From Prosthecobacter debontii (lineage in GTDB: Bacteria > Verrucomicrobiota > Verrucomicrobiia > Verrucomicrobiales > Verrucomicrobiaceae): DNA of 64,000 nt. The DNA lies in the NCBI RefSeq assembly GCF_900167535.1, contig NZ_FUYE01000015.1, positions 62,001 to 126,000 of the forward strand, written 5' to 3'. Positions 27,981-36,430 of this stretch are shown here, piece by piece. Positions within the stretch are counted from its first letter, which is position 1. Every line of letters starts with the position of its first letter. The notes under the pieces were generated by a model. That model ran no database searches. It worked only from the letters and a program-made list of their open reading frames with translations, and was not told the origin of the DNA. Position numbers and translations under genes: made by a program.

Positions 27981-28979
27981 ATGCTAAGAAGGCTTAGCCT
28001 TATGCTGCGTTTCCCCCCTTTTGTTACGATTCTGAAATGCGTCTCCTCCTCATTGCTGGTGGGGGGCATGTTGACGGCTCTCGTTCCACAGAGCGCTGAT
28101 GCCCAGGCAGCCGTGCTGGCTGCGGATAGTTTCAACCGCAAGGTTCATGTGGCTTCTCAGGCGAATGAAAAACGTCCGGTTGGCGGTTTGGCGAAAGTTG
28201 CTACGGCGATGGTGACTCTCGACTGGGCGGCGGCTTCGAAGGCGGGGGTCAATATTTTAGCCACAGTGCCTGCCTATGCACCGCAGATCGCCGGAAACAA
28301 TGTTCTCGGTCTCCAGCCTGGCGACCGGCTCACGCTCCGTGATTTGATCTATGCAACCATGATGACGTCCGACGATTTGGCGGCCATCACTCTGGGTGAC
28401 TTTGTCGGGCGTGATCATTTGCAAAGGCTCCAGCGCACAGGAGACCCTTTGGTGGAATTCGTGCGGCAGATGAATCAGCTTGCCGCACGTGAGGGAGCCA
28501 CCCATACCAAATTTACAAATCCTCACGGTTACGAGAATACCCGCGCGGTGCCTTATTCCACCGCTGCGGATATGGCGCGCTTAGGCTTGTATGCTATCTC
28601 CCGTCCGGCGCTGCGTTTTTACACCAATCAGCGCACCCGTGACATCACGGTTTACCGTGGGGATTCTCAGATGAATCTCCCGCTCAATAACACGAATCAG
28701 TTGCTCGGCGTGTCGAACATTGATGGTCTCAAATACACGTCCACACCGCGCTCGGGGGGGTGCATCGTCGTGACCGCAGAGCGTCCCTCCTCCGTGACCA
28801 AGCAGGCCGATGGGTCTAGCCTCATCTACCGCCACCGCATGGTGGTGGTGGTCATCGGCTCGGCTAATCCTGCGGCTGAAGCTCATGCCCTTCTTCAGCA
28901 GAGTTGGGCGGCTTATGATCGATGGCTGGCAGCCGGTCGTCCTATCACGGACGAGCGTCAGTTGTTGAACCATTTCTAA
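27981..28979 (+). CDS. S11 (DD-carboxypeptidase) family homologue with altered catalytic motifs
   Basis: The 332-aa protein (ATG at 27981; an upstream TTG is possible) has an N-terminal hydrophobic signal (residues 16-42). It aligns with the S11 D-alanyl-D-alanine carboxypeptidase fold: RPVGGLAKVATAMV, LQPGDRLTLRDLIYATMMTS, FTNPHGYENT and NIDGLKYTSTPRSG. All three catalytic motifs differ. SxxK reads G69-LA-K72, SxN reads S130-D-D132, and KTG reads K251-Y-T253. Without the Ser nucleophile, ordinary serine-type peptidase or beta-lactam binding is not expected. It may be a peptidoglycan-binding or regulatory pseudoenzyme, or use another mechanism. It is probably periplasmic. Confidence 0.85.
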   Translation: MLRRLSLMLRFPPFVTILKCVSSSLLVGGMLTALVPQSADAQAAVLAADSFNRKVHVASQANEKRPVGGLAKVATAMVTLDWAAASKAGVNILATVPAYAPQIAGNNVLGLQPGDRLTLRDLIYATMMTSDDLAAITLGDFVGRDHLQRLQRTGDPLVEFVRQMNQLAAREGATHTKFTNPHGYENTRAVPYSTAADMARLGLYAISRPALRFYTNQRTRDITVYRGDSQMNLPLNNTNQLLGVSNIDGLKYTSTPRSGGCIVVTAERPSSVTKQADGSSLIYRHRMVVVVIGSANPAAEAHALLQQSWAAYDRWLAAGRPITDERQLLNHF

Positions 28980-29035
28980 ACTGGCCCTGAATCGACGGCC
29001 CTTTTCCCTTACATCAACCCTATCCCTAACGAACC

Positions 29036-30130
29036 ATGCGAATCGGTATCCTGAATAGTGGCGGCGATTGCCCCGGCCTCAATGCAGTCATTCACGGCGT
29101 CGTCGGCGCTGCTCACACGCTCGGGTGGGAAGTGGTCGGCTTTCGGGATGGATTCGAAGGCCTGCTGCCACCAGGAGATTACATGATGCTGGACCCGAGC
29201 CGCACGGTAGGCATCATGAAGCTGGGGGGCACCATCCTGGGCACGACGAATAAAGGTCACTTCGTCGCCAAGGTGGGGGAAGGGAACGTGGCTGAAGTGC
29301 CACGCGAGATCGTCGAGAAAGCCAAGAACACGTTACGCCACCTCGAGATCGGTGCGCTGATCGTGGTGGGTGGTGACGGGTCTCTAACCACGGCGCTGCA
29401 GCTTTACGGCATGGGGGTACCCGTCATCGGCGTGCCGAAGACGATCGACAACGACATTCAGGCGACCGCCATGACCTTTGGTTTTGACTCGGCCTGCCAT
29501 TCTGTGGTGGATGCTTTGGATCGATTGCACACAACTGCAGAAAGTCACAAGCGTGTCATCGTATTGGAAGTCATGGGCCGTCACGCGGGCTGGATTGCTC
29601 TCTACGGCGGTATGGCCGGTGGTGCAGATGTGATTCTGCTCCCCGAAATTCCTTTTCACATGGAGCATGTGGCCGATGCGATCCGTCAGCGCGATGCCCG
29701 AGGTTTGCACAGCACCCTGGTGGTCGTGGCGGAAGGGGCACGCATCGAGAGTGGCGAGCTGCTGAAGAAAGAAAATGTAGGCGGTAAGGGCGAAGACCGC
29801 TTGGGGGGCATCGGTGATTATGTGGCCAAGAAGATTGAGTCCCTCACCGGTAAAGAGACCCGTGCGTGCACCCTGGGGCACCTCCAGCGTGGTGGGGCTC
29901 CCACCGCCCTAGACCGTATCCTGGGCGTCCGATTCGGTGCCAAGGCTGTCCACTTGATCGAAGAAGGTAAGTTTGGCCGCATGGTGAGCTATCAGCATTA
30001 CCAGGTGGGGGATGTGAGCATCGAAGAGGCTGTGAATCAGCTTCGCCTCGTGCAACCTGACAGTGAGATCATCCGCGCGGGCCGTAGCATCGGGATCTGC
30101 TTTGGAGATCGCGCCGTCGGTGTCGAGTGA
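29036..30130 (+). CDS. pfkA: 6-phosphofructokinase
   Basis: The 364-aa enzyme phosphorylates fructose 6-phosphate in glycolysis. SGGDCPGLNAVI at the N-terminus binds nucleotide. Residues 112-116 read GGDGS, the ATP-type form (PPi enzymes have Asp at the fourth position). Residues 134-140 read PKTIDND, with Lys135 that is typical of PPi-type and mixed clades rather than the Gly of E. coli PfkA. EVMGRHAGWIAL binds substrate, and LGHLQRGGAPTALDR is present near the C-terminus. I predict ATP use, but the mixed signature deserves an assay. The gene stands 56 bases downstream of the S11 homologue. Confidence 0.93.
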   Translation: MRIGILNSGGDCPGLNAVIHGVVGAAHTLGWEVVGFRDGFEGLLPPGDYMMLDPSRTVGIMKLGGTILGTTNKGHFVAKVGEGNVAEVPREIVEKAKNTLRHLEIGALIVVGGDGSLTTALQLYGMGVPVIGVPKTIDNDIQATAMTFGFDSACHSVVDALDRLHTTAESHKRVIVLEVMGRHAGWIALYGGMAGGADVILLPEIPFHMEHVADAIRQRDARGLHSTLVVVAEGARIESGELLKKENVGGKGEDRLGGIGDYVAKKIESLTGKETRACTLGHLQRGGAPTALDRILGVRFGAKAVHLIEEGKFGRMVSYQHYQVGDVSIEEAVNQLRLVQPDSEIIRAGRSIGICFGDRAVGVE

Positions 30131-30169
30131 TGGCAAAGTGGGGCAACACATCCGGGCGGCGGCGATAGC

Positions 30170-30664
30170 TTAGAGCGATCGGCGCCGTTCAAGGCCCAAT
30201 TGATTACGCCGGTCCCTGCGTAGCCGAATTTCTTCTTTGTGAAGCACTTTCGGCATTCCGCTGATGCCGTATTCGACGATGACGGCCACCGTCTGGGGGG
30301 CGGCCTCTAAGGATGCGATGCGGAAAACAGGCTCCTTGTGGCTGCGGAAAAAAGCATGGAGTGGGATATGCGGGTGACCTGCATTCCAGAGCCAACGTCC
30401 AGGCGGGAAATCTGAGAGATCCGATAACGCCAACAAGACCTCACGGATGAGGGTTTCATCGTGCTTCTTGAGCAATTTAGAAGCGGCTCGGCGCGACATC
30501 ATTTGCTCAATGAAGGCCATGGCCGGATTTAGATGGTCCTCTTCCATCTCGACAATGACCTCACGGGCGTGCTGAGCCATGGCCTCACGAAATTGCTCTT
30601 GGGTCAACCGCCCGCTGTCGAGCATGTGAAAAAGCTGGCGTGGGCTGGGAAGGGATTCGGACAC
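30170..30664 (-). CDS. conserved protein of unknown function
   Basis: The frame is open to an ATG at 30763, but the conserved-looking part begins SESLPSPRQLFHMLDSGRLT, so I start at the GTG at 30664 (164 aa). The product is soluble with helical N-terminal two-thirds and GRWLWNAGHPHIPLHAFFRS followed by two beta strands (PVFRIASLEAAPQTVAVIVE). No catalytic motif is recognised and no signal or membrane segment is present. It is divergent from the lipoprotein gene at 30815. Confidence 0.6.
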   Translation of the reverse strand: MSESLPSPRQLFHMLDSGRLTQEQFREAMAQHAREVIVEMEEDHLNPAMAFIEQMMSRRAASKLLKKHDETLIREVLLALSDLSDFPPGRWLWNAGHPHIPLHAFFRSHKEPVFRIASLEAAPQTVAVIVEYGISGMPKVLHKEEIRLRRDRRNQLGLERRRSL

Positions 30665-30814
30665 GGTGATGATTGAAATGAACGCGGCTCGAGCCTGCAA
30701 GGATGTTTTCGAATTTCTCGGCGGAATTCTCCCAGGCAGTCTTCGCTTGCTAAAGCCGGACATCTTAGGGCATTGTACATGAGTGGACGCTCATTGCCGC
30801 ATCCATCTCCCGTT

Positions 30815-31480
30815 ATGAAAAGAACCCTTTCGCCCAGTTTAAGTTCCATCATGCGCGCGAGCACGCTGGTTGCCTTATGCTTTTTAACCGGTTGCGAGCT
30901 ACCGCCTCGCGAGTCTTGGAACATTATTCAGCGCGACGGATTGCTCACCTACTGGAGTCGTGCGTACAATCCCGTATTCGCTCCCAGCCGTTACCTGAGT
31001 GGTGACTCTCGCCCCTTTGTGCCGAGTTCGTCGGCGCACGTGCCGTATCGTCCTCGCACTGAACAGAGCCGTTATCTGGCCGCAGCATCGGGGGGCACTT
31101 CAAGCCCAAGCCCCCCCAAACGAATCGTTAAGCCGGAGACCAGCCCTGAGGATAGGGTTCAAGAGGTTCCCAAAATTCCGCTGGAGCCAGCACGCCCACT
31201 GAACGAGCTCAAGCCAAAACCTGAAGCTCCCTCTCCAAAACCTTCCATGGCTGATCTCCCCTATGGCACGCCAGTGCCGGGGCGACCTGGCATGGTCAAC
31301 AGTCCGTTTGCGGAGAAGCAGCAGTTGGTGGATGTGACGGGCATGGCCCCAGGAGAGGCGGTGAAAGATCCCTATACAGGCAAGCTTTTCCGAGTGCCGC
31401 CGACGGAACAAGCGGCCGCATCGACGACGGAACCTGCCTCGGCACCAGCCTCAGCAGAAGACAGTAAACCCCAGCCTTAA
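30815..31480 (+). CDS. predicted lipoprotein of unknown function
   Basis: The ATG at 30815 gives 221 aa, with hydrophobic ALCFLTGC at residues 20-27, where the Cys after LTG fits a lipobox. The mature part is proline- and serine-rich, with a short region YNPVFAPSRYLSG and a C-terminal segment DPYTGKLFRVPP that looks structured. The middle (about residues 85-150) is low complexity and likely disordered. No enzymatic motif is seen. It is likely anchored in the outer or inner membrane, but the partner is unknown. Confidence 0.65.
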   Translation: MKRTLSPSLSSIMRASTLVALCFLTGCELPPRESWNIIQRDGLLTYWSRAYNPVFAPSRYLSGDSRPFVPSSSAHVPYRPRTEQSRYLAAASGGTSSPSPPKRIVKPETSPEDRVQEVPKIPLEPARPLNELKPKPEAPSPKPSMADLPYGTPVPGRPGMVNSPFAEKQQLVDVTGMAPGEAVKDPYTGKLFRVPPTEQAAASTTEPASAPASAEDSKPQP

Positions 31481-31564
31481 ATCGCTGAGAGAAGATTCGC
31501 GCTTGATTACCCCGGTGAAGGTGTCAATCTGCGCGCCGCTTTAATCATTTCAATACCAGCCACC

Positions 31565-31786
31565 ATGGGCCAGCAACTCAATAAAACCATCAAACGTCGT
31601 CGTCGTAAACTCTACATCGCTCGCAAGAAAGCTCTTGCGAAGGCTGGCCTCAGCCGCAAATCCGCTGTGCGTTTGCCCAAAGCCGCTAAGAAGAGTGCCA
31701 AGAAGGCTCCGGTGAAAAAGGCTCCTGCCAAGGCCAAGGCCGAAGAAGCGGTGGTCGCCGCTGTGGAGACCCCTGCTGCTGAGTAA
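31565..31786 (+). CDS. small lysine/arginine-rich basic protein
   Basis: The 73-aa protein starts MGQQLNKTIKRRRRKLYIAR and continues with an AKKSAKKAPVKKAPAKAKA histone-H1-like tail, then a short acidic end. I associate the MGQQxNKxIKRRRR start with small proteins seen across Verrucomicrobiota, but this is memory and not a search. The N-terminal arginine cluster suggests nucleic-acid or ribosome binding, and the Lys/Ala/Pro tail resembles bacterial histone-like tails. A strong terminator follows, so it is probably transcribed alone at a high level. Confidence 0.78.
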   Translation: MGQQLNKTIKRRRRKLYIARKKALAKAGLSRKSAVRLPKAAKKSAKKAPVKKAPAKAKAEEAVVAAVETPAAE

Positions 31787-31819
31787 ACTCAGTCCCGGGA
31801 TCACCCTCGTTTTCCAAGA

Positions 31820-31853
31820 CCCTGCGCTCAAAAAGCGCGGGGTTTTTTATTTT
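31820..31853 (+). terminator. rho-independent terminator of the small basic protein gene
   Basis: A nine-pair stem (31820-31828 with 31834-31842, one T-G pair) and a five-base loop are followed by TTTTTT at 31843-31848 and then ATTTT. Confidence 0.9.
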
Positions 31854-31893
31854 GTTTGTGGGAGATTTGACGATCCTCACGCATGGATAGTGA

Positions 31894-32571
31894 ATGTCAC
31901 GACCTCTCATTTCTTTCGATGCCGCAGGGACACTGATCCAAGTGAGCCAGCCGGTTGGCCGCACCTATGCCGAGTTTGCGGCGAGACATGGTATCCAGGT
32001 GGACGAGACGGCATTGAAACGAGCCTTCAAATCTCTTTGGGGACAGATACCGCCGCCGCATCGCCCTGAAGGCGTGAAAGCGGATGATGATGAAAGGTCA
32101 TGGTGGCAACAGCTGGCCGCGAGAGTCTTTGAAACGGCATTGGGCACGGCTATCCCCAGAGAGGTTTTTGAGCCATTGTTTGACGGATTGTATCGTCATT
32201 TCGCTCAGCCTGAAGCGTGGATTGTTTTCGACGATGTGAAGCCAGTCTTGGATGACCTTGCCCAGGATCATGCCCTCTGTGTGTTGTCGAACTTTGATCG
32301 CCGCCTGCTGCAGATCCTAGAAGGGCATGAGATGACATCGTATTTTTCACATGTCATTCTCTCGAGTGAGGTGGGAGCAGCTAAACCGCATCCACGGATG
32401 TTTGACACTGCACTGCGGTTGATGGAGGCCACTCCAGAAGAAAGCTGGCATGTGGGGGATGATGATCACTGTGATATTCAGGGAGCTCGTGTCTTAGGCT
32501 GGAAAGCCTTCGCTGTTTCGCGTCCAGAACAGAGTCTGTGGCACTTGCTTGAAAAAGTCCGTGAAAAATGA
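31894..32571 (+). CDS. HAD-superfamily hydrolase with variant motif I
   Basis: The 225-aa protein has the HAD core with helical cap. Motif I reads ISFDAAGTLIQ: the nucleophile Asp9 is kept but the residue two positions later, normally the acid/base Asp, is Ala11. Motif II is LSNFD and motif III with IV is GAAKPHPRMF and HVGDDDHCDIQGA. Loss of the second Asp is a known feature of phosphonatase- and dehalogenase-like branches and of HDHD3-like proteins, so a phosphomonoesterase label is not secure. It lies between the small basic protein terminator and two tRNA genes. Substrate is unknown. Confidence 0.85.
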   Translation: MSRPLISFDAAGTLIQVSQPVGRTYAEFAARHGIQVDETALKRAFKSLWGQIPPPHRPEGVKADDDERSWWQQLAARVFETALGTAIPREVFEPLFDGLYRHFAQPEAWIVFDDVKPVLDDLAQDHALCVLSNFDRRLLQILEGHEMTSYFSHVILSSEVGAAKPHPRMFDTALRLMEATPEESWHVGDDDHCDIQGARVLGWKAFAVSRPEQSLWHLLEKVREK

Positions 32572-32621
32572 AAATCCGACTTGCGCACAGTAGCATCGCG
32601 GGTATGTAAAACGCCCCATCC

Positions 32622-32696
32622 GCGCAGGTAGCTCAGCGGTAGAGCAGTTGGCTTTTAACCAATTGGTCGAGGGTTCGATCCCCTCCCTGCGTACCA
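32622..32696 (+). tRNA. tRNA-Lys (anticodon TTT)
   Basis: The 75-base sequence folds as a tRNA. The acceptor stem closes with a G1-T72 wobble, the D stem is GCTC/GAGC, the anticodon arm is GTTGG-CTTTTAA-CCAAT, and the T arm is GAGGG-TTCGATC-CCCTC. Discriminator A and encoded CCA are present. Confidence 0.97.
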
Positions 32697-32718
32697 CTTC
32701 AAAAGGATGAGTTTTTTT

Positions 32719-32793
32719 GCCCAGGTAGCTCAGTGGTAGAGCAGTTGGCTCTTAACCAATTGGTCGTGGGTTCGAATCCCTCCCTGGGCACCA
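32719..32793 (+). tRNA. tRNA-Lys (anticodon CTT)
   Basis: The 75-base tRNA has acceptor GCCCAGG/CCTGGGC, anticodon loop CTCTTAA giving CTT for lysine, and encoded CCA. The T stem GTGGG/CCCTC has one T-T mismatch (50:64), unlike the neighbouring tRNA-Lys(TTT). It lies 22 bases after that gene. Confidence 0.97.
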
Positions 32794-33009
32794 CTTTTCT
32801 CCCACAGAAAGTGAGTGCTTTGTTTCCAACGACTCTGTCAGAGACGAGTTCTGAATCTTTGTTTGTTAGGTGCTTTGTGATGAGATGAGAGCAACTGCGT
32901 GGCTAGTCATGGTGGTTTAAGATGCTCGGAGTCAGGCTTTGGTGAGCATGTGGCATACGACCACCTGAGGGAAGGGTATCGAAGGCTTTTAGAAACCAAC
33001 CCTTTTCTT

Positions 33010-33510
33010 ATGAAACCTTTGATCTCCATGACAATGACCCTGCTGTTGAGTCTGAGCCTTCAGGCACAACAGCCGCCTGTGAGTGAAAACGCTGATACCA
33101 ACCGTGTGAATTCGACAGGCCGAGAACAACGCCAAACGAATGCCCGTGCTTCTTTGAATCAGGTCATGAATGAACTCCAGAATGATCCTGAGACACTCTT
33201 TGATCGCCTGGACCGAAATAGCGATGGGCAGTTATCGAAAGAAGAATTTGGCCGCATCACCAACTCGGGTGTGGAGGGTGCCGCCACGACTCAAGGAACC
33301 GGTGGCACGACCGCAGGCGGGGCGGAGGCCTCTCCGGGCACGACAGGGCAGTCGGCGGTGCAAGGCAATACAACCTCACCAGCCCAGCCTGACAGTGCCC
33401 AGCCGCAGGAGCAAGGGCAGGGGAATCCCGTCGCACCCCAAGGCTCGACCGGGAATGCGCCCACTCCTCCACCAGCATCTCCGTCTGGGGCAGTCCCGGA
33501 TAAAAAGTGA
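33010..33510 (+). CDS. secreted EF-hand-type protein with low-complexity tail
   Basis: The ATG at 33010 gives 166 aa; the frame is open further upstream but without a signal. Residues 1-20 form a signal peptide (ISMTMTLLLSLSLQAQ). One EF-hand-like calcium-binding loop is seen: LFDRLDRNSDGQLSKEEF (about residues 60-77), with Asp, Asn, Asp and Glu at ligand positions. The last 85 residues are rich in Gly, Thr, Pro, Ser and Gln and probably disordered. The role is unknown. Such one-EF-hand secreted proteins are common in this type of bacterium. Confidence 0.72.
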   Translation: MKPLISMTMTLLLSLSLQAQQPPVSENADTNRVNSTGREQRQTNARASLNQVMNELQNDPETLFDRLDRNSDGQLSKEEFGRITNSGVEGAATTQGTGGTTAGGAEASPGTTGQSAVQGNTTSPAQPDSAQPQEQGQGNPVAPQGSTGNAPTPPPASPSGAVPDKK

Positions 33511-33657
33511 AGGGCATATGTCCACTGAGAGGAGGCCGATCTTTTTTCATTCTCGGGGAACTCGGTAGGCGCAGTGATTCACAGGCATCCGATGCCTTAT
33601 CAGTTCTCCGCTTTTCGGGTCAGAACTGCCTAACTTTTAATGTGACTTTCTCCTCTC

Positions 33658-34572
33658 ATGAAAGACCTTCGAGACATAATCAAAGCCTTTTCGGCTGCGA
33701 CTTCAGATATGGCCCTCGCCACCGTAGTGGATACTCTGGGCACAAGCTTTCGGAAACCGGGGACGCGAATGTTGGTGCTGGGAGATGGCCAAGCTGTGGG
33801 CAGTCTCAGTGAAGGATGTTTAGAGGAAGAGGTGGTGCATCGGGCTCAGAGCGTGATTGAGACAGGCGTTCCCACTTGTTTCTGGATGGATACCCAAAAG
33901 CGTTCGGGTTGTCATGGTTCCGTTCAGATCTTTATCGAGTGGATCAGACCCGGGAATGCATTCCTGCAATATTTGGCTCAGTGTATGGCAGAACGTCAGC
34001 CGGCCTTGGCGGTCGTTTGTATGGAACCCGATTCGCCATGCGCAGGATCGTCCTCACGCCACTTGGCAGGAAAGGGGAGGCCAGGGTTCGAACAGATCTT
34101 ATTGCCTCCGGTGCGCCTGATTCTGGTCGGTGATACTCCTGGCAACGAAGGTCTCCTCAGCTTCGCACATGCTTTAGGCTGGAGCGCCATCGTATCGGCA
34201 CCCGCTGAAGTGGCCGATTTTGACGCCGATGAGCGGACGGCCATCGTCATCAAGAACCATCACGAGGAAAAGGACTTTGTGGCCCTCAAATGGGCGTTGT
34301 CTCAGACCTTCGGTTATGTGGGACTGCTAGGCCCTCGGCCGCGGAAAGAAAGGCTGCTGGAACGGTTGCTGGAGGAAGGCTGGGAGCCTGACAATGCCAT
34401 GAAGTGGGATGTGTATGGCCCCGCCGGATTGGATCTCGGAGCCACAGAGCCGGAGGAAACGGCACTCTCGATCATTGCCGAGATTCAAGCGGTGATGACA
34501 CGCAGCGATGGTGGGTTCCTTCGTGATTGCGAAAGATCAGCAGCCTCAAAGCCCACACCTGTGGTGTCTTGA
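33658..34572 (+). CDS. XdhC/CoxI family protein
   Basis: This 304-aa protein has an XdhC N-terminal domain (ALATVVDTLGTSFRKPGTRM, then SLSEGCLEEEVV) and a C-terminal Rossmann-like domain with LILVGDTPGNEGLLSFAHAL and the YVGLLGPRPRKERLLERLL motif. XdhC-type proteins prepare or insert sulfurated molybdenum cofactor into xanthine dehydrogenase-like enzymes. No such enzyme is in the window, though moeA (39211) is 4.6 kb away. The Cys in SGCHGSVQIFIE corresponds to the conserved CGG-type Cys of the family. The protein is cytoplasmic. Confidence 0.85.
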   Translation: MKDLRDIIKAFSAATSDMALATVVDTLGTSFRKPGTRMLVLGDGQAVGSLSEGCLEEEVVHRAQSVIETGVPTCFWMDTQKRSGCHGSVQIFIEWIRPGNAFLQYLAQCMAERQPALAVVCMEPDSPCAGSSSRHLAGKGRPGFEQILLPPVRLILVGDTPGNEGLLSFAHALGWSAIVSAPAEVADFDADERTAIVIKNHHEEKDFVALKWALSQTFGYVGLLGPRPRKERLLERLLEEGWEPDNAMKWDVYGPAGLDLGATEPEETALSIIAEIQAVMTRSDGGFLRDCERSAASKPTPVVS

Positions 34573-34669
34573 GAAAAGAGTTTTGAGCAGGCCTCTAACC
34601 CGATGAGTCATCTCTTGGAGCTTGGTGTTTTAGGCCACGTGATTGGGATCGTCCCTGCGATTTCATGGC

Positions 34670-35974
34670 ATGAAACGATGCATTGATAGCGCTTGTGTGA
34701 CTTGGGCCATCGCGGTCGGGATGATGGTCTCGATGGCTGCACGCGCGGATGAAAAACTTCTGCTGACGGGCCAAGATGCCATGGGTGATTGGACCTCAGA
34801 CGCACCTGGAGTGCGTCGAAAGATTCGCGTCGAGGATTTACCCGCACCTGCAGAAAAGGAATCGGCCATGAATCGGCCAAAGGAGGTGAAGCCACCCGAC
34901 AAAGCTTGGCCGCAAGTCCCACCGGGTTTTGAAGTCACCTTGTATCAAAGCGATTTGAAGAAACCTCGACGTCTGATGACGGCTCCTAACGGTGACATCT
35001 TGGTCGCTGAGAGTAAATCAGATCAGATCACGCTCCTTCGGGATGCTGATGGCGATGGAAAACCGGAGCTGCGAAAGGTGTTTGCCAAGGGTTTGAACCA
35101 ACCATTCGGTTTGGCCTTTTATCCGCCAGGTGCGGAACCGACACATCTCTACATTGGCAACACGGATGCTGTGGTGAGGCTGCCGTATCAAAACGGCGAT
35201 ACAGAGGCCCGAGCAAAGCCAGAGGAGGTCTTGTCGCTCTCGGCGGGCGGTCAGCTTACGGGAGGAGGACACTGGACTCGGGATATTGTTTTCTCTCTGG
35301 ATGGGAAGCGTTTGTTTACCTCCATTGGTTCGAAATCCAATGTGGACTGGAATCAAGCTGAAGAGGACCGGGCTCGAATCTTTGAATCTGATCCGCACGG
35401 TAGAAACAAACAAGTCTATGCCTGGGGCATCCGTAACCCTGTAGGGCTGGCGATTCATCCGAAGACAGGAGAGCTATGGACTTCAGTCAATGAGCGGGAT
35501 GAACTCGGAGATAACCTTGTGCCGGATTACATCACTCGCGTGAAGGAGGCAGGCTTTTACGGGTGGCCTTGGTATTACATGGGAGGGCATCAAGACCCGC
35601 GCCATGATGGAGCCCGACCTGACTTGAAGAATAAAGTCGTCACACCGGATGTGATCCTCCAGGCGCATTCCGCGTCTCTGTGTCTGACCTTTTACGAGGG
35701 AACTCAATTTCCTCAGCAATATCACCAGTGGATCTTTGCGGCTGAGCACGGTTCTTGGAACCGCACTCGCAGGACCGGTTATAAGGTCATCGCCGTGCCA
35801 GTCAACGGTGGGAAGGCCACGGGAGAGTATGTGGATTTCATGACCGGTTTTGTAACGCCTGAGGGCGATGTCTGGGGCAGACCGGTCGGTGTGACCGTGG
35901 CCAAAGACGGTGCGTTGCTAGTCAGCGATGACACCGGGAATTGCATCTGGCGAGTGGCCTGGAAGGGCGAGTAA
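34670..35974 (+). CDS. PQQ-type sugar (sorbosone) dehydrogenase, secreted
   Basis: The ATG at 34670 gives 434 aa with a signal segment (residues 9-24). From about residue 85 the beta-propeller of the sGDH/L-sorbosone dehydrogenase family is clear: PNGDILVAESKSDQITLLRD, then DGDGKPELRKVFAKGLNQPF, GLAFYPPG and GHWTRDIVFSLDGKRLF. It continues with WGIRNPVGLAIHPKTGELW, and ends with the GVTVAKDGALLVSDDTGN blade. Enzymes of this type oxidise sugars in the periplasm with PQQ and pass electrons to the respiratory chain. PQQ synthesis genes are not in the window. Loss of individual PQQ-binding residues was not checked. Confidence 0.87.
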   Translation: MKRCIDSACVTWAIAVGMMVSMAARADEKLLLTGQDAMGDWTSDAPGVRRKIRVEDLPAPAEKESAMNRPKEVKPPDKAWPQVPPGFEVTLYQSDLKKPRRLMTAPNGDILVAESKSDQITLLRDADGDGKPELRKVFAKGLNQPFGLAFYPPGAEPTHLYIGNTDAVVRLPYQNGDTEARAKPEEVLSLSAGGQLTGGGHWTRDIVFSLDGKRLFTSIGSKSNVDWNQAEEDRARIFESDPHGRNKQVYAWGIRNPVGLAIHPKTGELWTSVNERDELGDNLVPDYITRVKEAGFYGWPWYYMGGHQDPRHDGARPDLKNKVVTPDVILQAHSASLCLTFYEGTQFPQQYHQWIFAAEHGSWNRTRRTGYKVIAVPVNGGKATGEYVDFMTGFVTPEGDVWGRPVGVTVAKDGALLVSDDTGNCIWRVAWKGE

Positions 35975-36078
35975 GCTCACCCCTTGCCTCGGAGGGTATG
36001 TTTGGGGCCCCTCGCATTGTCCCTCGACGGACTACACCAGGGGGATTGGCTCTGGTGCAGTCGAAAACGAGATTGGTT

Positions 36079-36393
36079 TTAGAAGCCGAGACCGGGAGGC
36101 AAGCCCAAGCCACCGGTCATTTTGTTCACTTCGGCAGCTTGGCTTTCTTTCACCTTGGCCTGCACCTGTTGGACTGCGGAAAGCACGAGGTCTTGGAGCA
36201 TGTCCACGTCCTCGGGATCGACGATTTCTTTGGCGATCTTGATGCTCTGAACATCCCCGTGACCATTGGCGGTCACAGTCACTTTGCCAGCGGCGACCGA
36301 GACTTCGAAGCTTTTGGTGCCGAGAGCCGCCTGAGACTTTTGCATCTGGGCCTGCATCTCCTGCACCTGTTTCATCATCTTCTGGATATTCAT
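36079..36393 (-). CDS. ybaB: YbaB/EbfC family nucleoid-associated protein
   Basis: The ATG at 36393 gives 104 aa, as usual for the family; the longer upstream frame overlaps dnaX and is not conserved. The protein has a long helix (MNIQKMMKQVQEMQAQMQKS), a central beta region (VTANGHGDVQSIKIAKEIVD) and a glycine-rich C-terminus (GGLGLPPGLGF). It binds DNA as a dimer. It is 37 bases downstream of dnaX, the order seen in many bacteria, where recR normally follows; recR is not found here. Confidence 0.95.
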   Translation of the reverse strand: MNIQKMMKQVQEMQAQMQKSQAALGTKSFEVSVAAGKVTVTANGHGDVQSIKIAKEIVDPEDVDMLQDLVLSAVQQVQAKVKESQAAEVNKMTGGLGLPPGLGF

Positions 36394-36430
36394 AAAAAGA
36401 AAAACTTGGGAAAGGGATTCGGATGTCGGG

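Noticed and set aside
33507-33812. 101-codon plus-strand frame before the XdhC-like gene
   Set aside because: Overlaps the start of xdhC-like coding sequence in another frame and has no family resemblance.
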